Assembly (NCBI GenBank): GCA_009840715.1 | Contig: VXNE01000382.1 | Span: 1-8,418, forward strand | Direction of reading: 5' to 3' | Source of the DNA: Gammaproteobacteria bacterium | Lineage (GTDB): Bacteria > Pseudomonadota > Gammaproteobacteria > Pseudomonadales > Azotimanducaceae | Length of the DNA stretch: 8,418 nt | Shown: positions 1 to 5,546 of the stretch, one piece after another | How positions within the stretch are numbered: the first letter of the stretch is position 1 | Layout: each line of letters begins with the position of its first letter | Program-made: the position numbers and the translations under genes | Notes under the pieces: model-generated | Seen by the model: only the letters and a program-made list of their open reading frames with translations | Databases searched by the model: none | Told to the model about the DNA's origin: nothing

Positions 1-114
1 CGGGGAACGCGCCTTGCCACAGACCCCGTGGGACGCGCTGAAGCATTAGGAACTTGCGGGACACCACACTAGCACCTCCGATTGAGGGCCCCACTCGCCG
101 TGGGAAGGCTCCTC

Positions 115-120
115 TATACT
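115..120 (+). promoter_or_regulatory. Possible -10 element for the NIPSNAP-like gene
   Basis: TATACT matches the sigma-70 -10 consensus at five of six bases in an otherwise G+C-rich leader, about 30 bases before the preferred start codon. No good -35 hexamer lies at the usual distance, so this is a weak call. Bases 1-114 upstream show no gene or other structure that I can support. Confidence 0.3.
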
Positions 121-150
121 CCCGCGCACATCCCAAGGCAGGCTCACGTC

Positions 151-819
151 ATGGCGCTCATCATGGAAGTCATCCACACCGTCCATCCGGCCACCCCGGC
201 GAACTTCGAGAAGTACGTCGTCCGTTACGGAGAGGTGGCGGTTCCCCTGATGGAGCGTTGCGGGTTCGATCTGCTCGGAGGGTTTCAGTGGTCGACGGGT
301 GAACGGGGACGCGATCTGTTGCTCGTGCGCTTCGACTCGCTCGAGCACTACGACAAGGCGACGACCCAACTGATGCGGGAGTTGGCGGATCCGGATGCCA
401 TCAAGGGGCTGATGGACCTGGGGCTCGATATCGAGGAATACGTGCGCCTCGGGGACACCCTGCCATACGCCACGGCGGAGCGGCTCGCGCGGGTGCTGGA
501 CGACCCGCCCGACGCGCCACGGCAGTACCTGCTCGCCCGGCTGAAGGCACCGCTCGGCACCCTGGCCGAAGCGCTGGAGGCGGTGGGGCAGTTGGTGGAC
601 CGGGTGGATGGACAGGGAACGGAGCTGGTGACCGCCTACAGTGCGCGGTCGGGCGCGCGGGGCGAGTTCACTGATCTGTGGGTGCTCCCGGACCGACCGC
701 TCGACCTCTCGTTCCGCACCGGCGCCCAGTCGTTGCCGGAACTCGACAGGGCCTTCGCGGCCGTCGAGACGGAGTTCGTGGACTACGTCAATCCGCTGCC
801 GTACTCGAGGCTCCGCTAG
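151..819 (+). CDS. NIPSNAP-like dimeric alpha/beta-barrel protein
   Basis: The product has 222 residues. It looks like two ferredoxin-like alpha/beta halves (about residues 3-100 and 125-215), as in NIPSNAP-type dimeric alpha-beta barrels. The first half opens with a beta strand (MEVIHTV), then a helix with NFEKYVVRYGEVAVPLMERCG, then the strand LLGGFQWSTG and a strand-helix FDSLEHYDKA. That order matches the NIPSNAP pattern of strand, long helix ending in a cysteine or histidine and glycine, then strand. There is no signal peptide and no membrane segment, so the protein is probably cytoplasmic. Bacterial members have no single known reaction; some sit beside oxidoreductases. The frame is open back to a TTG at 82, but the ATG at 151 is preferred: it follows AAGG at 135-138, and a -10-like TATACT lies at 115-120, downstream of the TTG. 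An ATG at 163 is also possible. The gene ends 25 bases from a convergent gene. Family assignment is by pattern only. Confidence 0.72.
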   Translation: MALIMEVIHTVHPATPANFEKYVVRYGEVAVPLMERCGFDLLGGFQWSTGERGRDLLLVRFDSLEHYDKATTQLMRELADPDAIKGLMDLGLDIEEYVRLGDTLPYATAERLARVLDDPPDAPRQYLLARLKAPLGTLAEALEAVGQLVDRVDGQGTELVTAYSARSGARGEFTDLWVLPDRPLDLSFRTGAQSLPELDRAFAAVETEFVDYVNPLPYSRLR

Positions 820-824
820 GCGGC

Positions 825-836
825 GTCTTCGAAGAC
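825..836. other. 12-bp perfect palindrome between convergent genes
   Basis: GTCTTCGAAGAC is a perfect palindrome lying in the 25-base gap between the stop codon of the NIPSNAP-like gene (817-819) and the stop codon of the CPBP protease gene (845-847). Its place between two convergent 3' ends would suit a small shared transcript-end structure. The RNA stem would be only about four pairs with a four-base loop, and no T-tract follows on either strand, so it is not a convincing intrinsic terminator. Confidence 0.3.
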
Positions 837-844
837 CTGCTCGC

Positions 845-1615
845 TCACTGGGTCCCGATCCGCAGCGACACGGACTCGGAGAAGTTCGCGAGATTGACCA
901 GGCAGTGCGCGGCGATGCCGGGCCGGACGCTGTGCGTGTGCATCGTCGCGTAGATGAGGGGCAGGATGCCCAGCGTACGGACCGGGATCATCCAGGGTGT
1001 GTCGAAATGGTACATCGCGAAAAGCAGGCTGTGTGCGGCCGGCTTCAGGCGTCCGAACCGGGTTGGCATTCTTGGCAGCAGATACCCGCGGAAGTAAAGC
1101 TCTTCGGTGATGGGGACGAGGATGCCGGAGAGCACGACGTTCGCGAATAGAACGATCCCCGCGACCTCCGAGAGCGCCGGCGCCTGGTATCTGGCGAAGA
1201 CGCTGACGCCAACGAGAGTAGCCTCGAGCCGGTGCGTGATCGGTTCGAGCGCCACGAAGATGACGGCGGTTGGCGCCAGGATCGCTGGGACCCATATCAG
1301 GTAACGCGACCAGGAAATCGGCCGGTCGTACACCACGATGCCTTCGAGCGACCACCCCGGGTTGTGCCGTTTCCTGGCCAGGTAGTAGAGGTAGCCGAGC
1401 TGTACGGGAATCAGCACGAATACGTTCGTGAACACACCGAAGAACAGTTCCGGCGGCAGTGCCGGGTTCCAGAACACGGCCAATCCCAGCACCGTCGCCG
1501 CGATGTTGGCGATGCCGGGAGCCAGGTGCAGGAAAAGACACCTCCCGAGAGAATGAGGCTCCACCGCCGGATCGCTCGGAATGCCGGACGGGCGTCTCGA
1601 GGCGCGTGCTTGCAT
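845..1615 (-). CDS. CPBP family intramembrane glutamic endopeptidase
   Basis: This is a 256-residue membrane protein of the CPBP (CAAX protease and bacteriocin-processing, Abi) family. All three conserved motifs are visible. EELYFRG at residues 171-177 is the EExxxR motif with catalytic Glu171/Glu172 and Arg176. FAMYH at 199-203 is the FxxxH motif (His203). HCLVN at 237-241 is the HxxxN motif (His237, Asn241). Hydrophobic segments lie near 27-49, 57-79, 105-123, 150-170, 193-203, 210-224 and 233-244. Members cleave substrates inside or at the edge of the inner membrane; roles include prenylated-protein processing and bacteriocin immunity or maturation, and this one's substrate is unknown. The start ATG at 1613-1615 has a good AGGAG (1621-1625) five bases upstream. 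The gene is divergent from the MFS pair and convergent with the NIPSNAP-like gene, so it is probably transcribed alone. An intact active-site set suggests a working enzyme. Confidence 0.9.
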   Translation of the reverse strand: MQARASRRPSGIPSDPAVEPHSLGRCLFLHLAPGIANIAATVLGLAVFWNPALPPELFFGVFTNVFVLIPVQLGYLYYLARKRHNPGWSLEGIVVYDRPISWSRYLIWVPAILAPTAVIFVALEPITHRLEATLVGVSVFARYQAPALSEVAGIVLFANVVLSGILVPITEELYFRGYLLPRMPTRFGRLKPAAHSLLFAMYHFDTPWMIPVRTLGILPLIYATMHTHSVRPGIAAHCLVNLANFSESVSLRIGTQ

Positions 1616-1620
1616 CCGCG

Positions 1621-1625
1621 CTCCT
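1621..1625 (-). promoter_or_regulatory. Ribosome binding site of the CPBP protease gene
   Basis: Read on the minus strand this is AGGAG, five bases before the ATG at 1613-1615. It supports that start over an upstream one. Confidence 0.65.
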
Positions 1626-1654
1626 GTCGTTAAGGGTCCAGGCTGCCGGGCGCA

Positions 1655-1663
1655 TGCTATAAG
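1655..1663 (+). promoter_or_regulatory. Possible extended -10 promoter for the MFS pair
   Basis: TGCTATAAG fits an extended -10 element (TGn followed by TATAAG, five of six to TATAAT). It lies in the roughly 110-base divergent region between the CPBP protease and the first MFS gene, and stands out from very G+C-rich surroundings. It would give a leader of about 55 bases before the ATG at 1726. No strong -35 is seen at 16-18 bases, which extended -10 promoters can tolerate. Confidence 0.4.
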
Positions 1664-1710
1664 GAGCGGTCGGCGGGCGGCGCGTCGGGGAAGGGCCGCG
1701 GGGCGTCGCG

Positions 1711-1715
1711 AAGGG
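1711..1715 (+). promoter_or_regulatory. Ribosome binding site deciding the first MFS start
   Basis: AAGGG lies ten bases before the ATG at 1726 but only one base before the ATG at 1717. The spacing favours the start at 1726, which also gives a product nearly equal in length to the downstream paralogue (532 against 533 residues). Confidence 0.5.
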
Positions 1716-1725
1716 AATGTTGCGC

Positions 1726-3324
1726 ATGGAGCAGGCGAGGTCCGCCGCCGACCGTTCGGCCCGCTGGTACCCGCACTACGTCCTCGGCGTCCTCATGCTC
1801 GTCTACGTGTTCAACTTCGTGGACCGGCACATCCTCTCGATCCTGGCCGAGTCCATCAAGGCGGACCTCGGCGTCACGGACGCGCAGATGGGCTTCCTGT
1901 ACGGCACGGTGTTCGCGGTGTTCTACGCCGTCTTCGGCATCCCGCTGGCGCGTTTCGCGGACGTCTGGGTGCGGCGCAGCGTGATCTCGCTCGGGCTCAT
2001 GTTCTGGAGCGCGATGACGGCGGTGTCCGGGCTTGCGCGCTCGTTCGGGGAACTCGCCGTGTATCGCACGGGCGTCGGTGTGGGCGAGGCGAGCGCGTCG
2101 CCGGCCGCGTATTCGCTGCTCTATGACTACTACCCGCCGCGGCTCCGCGCGACCGTCGTGGCAACGTACTCGGCGGGCGGATACATCGGCGTCGGCATGG
2201 GACTGTTCCTGGGCGGCGCGATCCTCGACTTCTGGGCGGACCTGTATCCGGAGGACCCGCCGTTCGGGCTGAAAGGGTGGCAGGTCGCCTTCATGATGGT
2301 GGGGCTCCCGGGCCTGCTGATGGCGGTGTGGGTGCGCAGTCTGCGGGAGCCGGTCAGGGGTATCAGCGAAGGCCTGGTCACCGAAAAGCACCCCGCGCCT
2401 TTCCGCGTGCTGGGCCAGGAGTTGGCGTCGATCGTGCCGCCCCTGAACGTAATCGGCCTGGTGCGGCAGCAGGCGTCGCTCCGTCTGAACGCGCTGATAG
2501 CCGTCGCGATCGCCGGTGGGGCGGCCCTCCTCATCGCGGTCACGGGCGACTGGGCGCAATGGATCGCCCTGGGTATAGGTTTCTACGCCACGGCTTCGTG
2601 GGTGCAGTCCCTGGCGCGGCGCGATCCGGCCGCCTTCGCGATGATCTTCCGCTCGAAGGCCATGCTCTACATGCTGTTCGCGTTCACGTCCGTGACGTTC
2701 GTCACTTACGCGATCGGCTTCTGGACCGCGCCTTACCTGATTCGGGCGCACGGGGCGAACGCGCTGGACGTGGGCCTGTACATCGGTTTCGGCATCGCGG
2801 CGGGGGGGCTGCTGTCCGTCACCGCCGGGGGGTTCGTCGCCGACCGGCTGCGCCTGCGCTTCACCACGGGGCGGCTGATGATCGGTTACTTCATCGTGTT
2901 GGGCACCATCCCGACGGTCCTGCTCCTCCTCTACACCGACAGTCTGGTCGTGGCGTTCTGGGCCAACTTCCTCTACCACCTGCCGAGCGCGTGCTTCGCG
3001 GGCATCCCTCCGAGTACGGCAGCCGACCTCGTGGTACCGCGCATGCGCGCGGTGGTGGGTGCGTTCTACATCCTGCTCGCCACTTTCATCGGGCTGGCGC
3101 TCGGCCCATACGTGGTAGGCAAGTTCTCGGACCTGCTCGTGACAGGGGGGATGGGTGACGGCGACGCGTTGCGCCTGGCGATGGCGAGCTGCATGGCCAT
3201 GTTCGTCGTGACGATCGTCTGCCTGGTGCAGGCGCAGAGGCACCTGCCGAAGGACGAGGCGTCCCGGGTCGAGCGGGCGCGGGCCCTGGGGGAGGACGTC
3301 GGCGAGTTGCCCGGGCGGGCGTGA
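1726..3324 (+). CDS. MFS transporter, spinster-like, first of a tandem pair
   Basis: This is an integral inner-membrane secondary transporter of 532 residues. TM1 carries NFVDRHILS (30-38), with the Asp-Arg pair common in spinster-like bacterial MFS proteins. The TM2-TM3 loop has a motif-A-like GIPLARFADVWVRR (71-84). TM4 carries RTGVGVGEASASP (114-126), with Arg114 and Glu121 as likely proton- or substrate-coupling residues. A second motif-A-like GGFVADRLRLRF (368-379) marks the start of the C-terminal half. The usual length is about 430 residues. The excess is a central segment (about 205-310) with two further hydrophobic stretches near 257-272 and 279-296, giving about 14 membrane helices. 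The start at 1726 is chosen over the ATG at 1717 by ribosome-site spacing. A closely similar paralogue follows 27 bases downstream, probably in one transcript. The substrate cannot be read from sequence. Confidence 0.9.
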   Translation: MEQARSAADRSARWYPHYVLGVLMLVYVFNFVDRHILSILAESIKADLGVTDAQMGFLYGTVFAVFYAVFGIPLARFADVWVRRSVISLGLMFWSAMTAVSGLARSFGELAVYRTGVGVGEASASPAAYSLLYDYYPPRLRATVVATYSAGGYIGVGMGLFLGGAILDFWADLYPEDPPFGLKGWQVAFMMVGLPGLLMAVWVRSLREPVRGISEGLVTEKHPAPFRVLGQELASIVPPLNVIGLVRQQASLRLNALIAVAIAGGAALLIAVTGDWAQWIALGIGFYATASWVQSLARRDPAAFAMIFRSKAMLYMLFAFTSVTFVTYAIGFWTAPYLIRAHGANALDVGLYIGFGIAAGGLLSVTAGGFVADRLRLRFTTGRLMIGYFIVLGTIPTVLLLLYTDSLVVAFWANFLYHLPSACFAGIPPSTAADLVVPRMRAVVGAFYILLATFIGLALGPYVVGKFSDLLVTGGMGDGDALRLAMASCMAMFVVTIVCLVQAQRHLPKDEASRVERARALGEDVGELPGRA

Positions 3325-3340
3325 CGCGCGGCCGGGCTGC

Positions 3341-3345
3341 AGGAG
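3341..3345 (+). promoter_or_regulatory. Ribosome binding site of the second MFS gene
   Basis: AGGAG lies six bases before the ATG at 3352. It favours that ATG over the GTG codon immediately before it at 3349. Confidence 0.6.
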
Positions 3346-3351
3346 TTCGTG

Positions 3352-4953
3352 ATGGAGCCGACGTCGGAAGCCGCACCGCAGCAGCCGGGCCGCTGGTACT
3401 CGCACTACGTGCTCGGCGTACTGACGCTGGTCTACTTCTTCAACTTCGTCGACCGCAACATCCTGTCGATCCTCGCGGAGGCCATCAAGGAGGACCTCGG
3501 GGTTACCGACGCCCAGATGGGCTTCCTCTACGGCACGGTGTTCGCCGTCTTCTACGCGGTGTTCGGCATTCCGCTGGCGCGTTTCGCCGACGTGTGGGTG
3601 CGCCGCAGCGTCATCTCCGTCGGGCTCCTCTTCTGGAGCGCGATGACGGCTGCCTCGGGGCTCGCCCGGTCGTTCGTGGAACTCGCGGCGTACCGGACCG
3701 GCGTCGGGATCGGTGAGGCGAGCGCTTCGCCCGCGGCGTACTCGCTGCTCTACGACTACTACCCGCCGCGCTACCGGGCCACGGTGGTGGCGATCTACAC
3801 GAGCGGCGTGGCGATCGGCATCGGCGCCGGCCTCTTCCTGGGCGGCACGATCCTCGACTGGTGGGCGGAGCTTTACCCGGTCGATCCCCCGTTCGGCCTG
3901 CGCGGCTGGCAGGTGGCGTTCATGGCCGTCGGGCTGCCCGGGATCGCCATGGCGGCTTGGGTTCGCACTTTGCGCGAGCCGGTGCGCGGCATCAGCGAGG
4001 GCCTGCTAACGAAGCCGCACCCGCGGCCGTTCCACGTGCTCGGCACGGAACTGGTGTCGGTCATCCCGCCGCTCAACGTGATCGGTCTCGTACGGGACGG
4101 CGCCTCGCTCAGGCTCAACGCGCTGATGGCGCTCGCTATCGTCGGCGGCGGCGCCGGCCTGATCTGGCTGACAGGCGACTGGGCGCAGTGGATCGCCATG
4201 GGCATCGGGGTCTATGCGACCGTGTCGTGGGTACAGTCGCTCGCGCGGCGGGACCCGGCCACGTTCGCGATGATTTTCAAGTCGAAGGCCATGATCTACG
4301 CCATGCTCTCCGCTCCGATCGGCGGATTCGTGGGCTACGGTGTCGCGTTCTGGACGGCTCCGCTCCTCATGCGGGCCCACGACACGAGTGCCGCGGAGGT
4401 CGGCCTGTGGATCGGCGTCGGGGCGGCCGCCAGCGGGATCATCGGCGTCGCCGGTGGGGGCTTCCTGGCGGATCGCCTGCGCATGCGGTTCCCGACCGGG
4501 CGGCTGATGCTGGGGTACGTGGCCATGGCGGGCACTGCGCCGTTTGCCCTCCTGATGATCTACACGGAGAGCCTTGCCATCGCGTTCCTGGCGAACTTCC
4601 TGGCGAGCGTGCCGAACGGCTTCTGGGCCGGGATCGCCCCGAGCACGTCGAGCGACCTCGTGATGCCGCGCATGCGCGCGATCGCGGGCGCCTTCTACAT
4701 CCTGCTGATGACCTTCATCGGCCTGGCCCTCGGTCCCTACACCATCGGGAAGCTCTCGGACGTCTTCATCGCGGGCGGCATGAGCGACGCGGAGGGGTTG
4801 CGCCTCGCGATGGCGGTCTCCCTCCTGGTCTTCATCGGGTCCGTGTTCTGCCTGGCGATGGCCCAGCGGCACCTGGCGCGGGACGAAGCGACGCGTCTCG
4901 AACGGGCGCGGGCGTTGGGGGAGGAGGTGGTGGAAGCACCCGCGAGCGCCTGA
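3352..4953 (+). CDS. MFS transporter, spinster-like, second of a tandem pair
   Basis: This 533-residue membrane transporter is a paralogue of the gene just upstream. The two align without internal gaps and are roughly 70% identical by eye. Identity is highest in TM1-TM4, where the stretch from VTDAQMGFLYG through the motif-A-like GIPLARFADVWVRR and VRRSVIS is unchanged. The Asp-Arg pair of TM1 (FVDRNILS), the RTGVGIGEASASP block of TM4 and the second motif-A-like GGFLADRLRMRF are all kept. The two extra central hydrophobic segments are also present (about 258-273 and 280-297). Divergence concentrates in the second half, especially around TM7-TM8 and TM10, the part most likely to have changed substrate preference. 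No promoter is evident in the 27-base gap, so it is probably co-transcribed with the first copy. The C-terminal tail (ERARALGEEV) is charged and cytoplasmic, as in the paralogue. The substrate is unknown. Confidence 0.9.
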   Translation: MEPTSEAAPQQPGRWYSHYVLGVLTLVYFFNFVDRNILSILAEAIKEDLGVTDAQMGFLYGTVFAVFYAVFGIPLARFADVWVRRSVISVGLLFWSAMTAASGLARSFVELAAYRTGVGIGEASASPAAYSLLYDYYPPRYRATVVAIYTSGVAIGIGAGLFLGGTILDWWAELYPVDPPFGLRGWQVAFMAVGLPGIAMAAWVRTLREPVRGISEGLLTKPHPRPFHVLGTELVSVIPPLNVIGLVRDGASLRLNALMALAIVGGGAGLIWLTGDWAQWIAMGIGVYATVSWVQSLARRDPATFAMIFKSKAMIYAMLSAPIGGFVGYGVAFWTAPLLMRAHDTSAAEVGLWIGVGAAASGIIGVAGGGFLADRLRMRFPTGRLMLGYVAMAGTAPFALLMIYTESLAIAFLANFLASVPNGFWAGIAPSTSSDLVMPRMRAIAGAFYILLMTFIGLALGPYTIGKLSDVFIAGGMSDAEGLRLAMAVSLLVFIGSVFCLAMAQRHLARDEATRLERARALGEEVVEAPASA

Positions 4954-5001
4954 GACGTCAAAGACGCGTGCAGAGGTGTCCGGGCATTCCGGCCGGGGTG
5001 C

Positions 5002-5490
5002 TCAGTATTGGTACTTCTCGACTGCTTCGCCGAGCATCGTGTAGCCGGCATAGGCGAGTTCGCTCGTATGCGCCTCGGTGCCCAGCGTTCCCGTGACCCA
5101 AACCGGGTGGTACATGCTCGAAAGCTCGACCGGGTCTCCAAACTCAACGTAAACGATCTGGTTTGGCGGCGGCGGGGGCTCATGGATGCAGGCCCCGAAA
5201 TACGGCACCAGCAGGAAACTCGTGACCTTGTTGCCGACCATATCCAAAGGCACCACGAAGCCCGGGAGTTTGACCATCCGGCCGTCCAGTTCAGGCACCG
5301 TCGCCACGAACGCCGAATGTGGCAGGTCATCGAATGTCGGTATCCGCGTGTGGTCGACGATCGGCGCTGGCACTCGTGCCTCGGGAGGAAGCAGGTCCGC
5401 CCAGTCCAGCTTGGGGGCTTCGCTCGGCGTCGGCGCCGCCGCCAGTCCTATGGCGGTTAGCAGGACCAGCAGCGCGGATGTCCGGGCCAT
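5002..5490 (-). CDS. DUF3299 exported protein of a zinc-type ABC locus
   Basis: From the ATG at 5488-5490 the product has 162 residues. It opens with a signal-peptide-like stretch (MARTSALLVLLTAIGLAAA) and has no lipobox, so a soluble periplasmic protein is expected. The DUF3299 core is clear: LPGFVVPLD (75-83), then FLLVPYFGACIHEPPPPPNQ (92-111). Cys101 and His103 are a conserved-looking pair that could bind metal. The tail AYAGYTMLGEAVEKYQY is also typical. Proteins of this family sit beside MacB/LolD-type ABC transporters in zinc-regulated loci such as PA4063-PA4066 of Pseudomonas aeruginosa and the Zrg system of Vibrio; their biochemical role is not known to me. This gene is the last of the minus-strand operon. 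The frame is open to 5598, overlapping the permease; ATGs at 5520, 5529 and 5532 are other possible starts, just after the permease stop. The gene ends 48 bases from the convergent MFS gene. Confidence 0.85.
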   Translation of the reverse strand: MARTSALLVLLTAIGLAAAPTPSEAPKLDWADLLPPEARVPAPIVDHTRIPTFDDLPHSAFVATVPELDGRMVKLPGFVVPLDMVGNKVTSFLLVPYFGACIHEPPPPPNQIVYVEFGDPVELSSMYHPVWVTGTLGTEAHTSELAYAGYTMLGEAVEKYQY

Positions 5491-5546
5491 GCGCGTTTCC
5501 GTAGGCACTGATCTGTGCATCGCAACCATCATACCGGTCCGCGCGA

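Noticed and set aside
82..150. N-terminal extension of the NIPSNAP-like protein from a TTG codon
   Set aside because: The 23 added residues have no family match, and the best -10-like element lies downstream of that codon. The ATG at 151 is better placed.
816..1727. A second minus-strand open frame of 303 codons overlapping the CPBP protease
   Set aside because: It is out of frame with the protease, whose reading has all catalytic motifs and a good ribosome site. The alternative is Arg/Pro-rich with no domain.
1657..3405. A 582-codon minus-strand open frame across the first MFS gene
   Set aside because: It is a codon-bias shadow typical of G+C-rich DNA. It is very rich in Arg, His and Asp, has no recognisable domain and lies wholly opposite a clear transporter gene.
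4954..5001. Possible intrinsic terminator between the second MFS gene and the DUF3299 gene
   Set aside because: Short CCGG-type inverted repeats are present, but the best stem is about four pairs and no T-tract follows on either strand.
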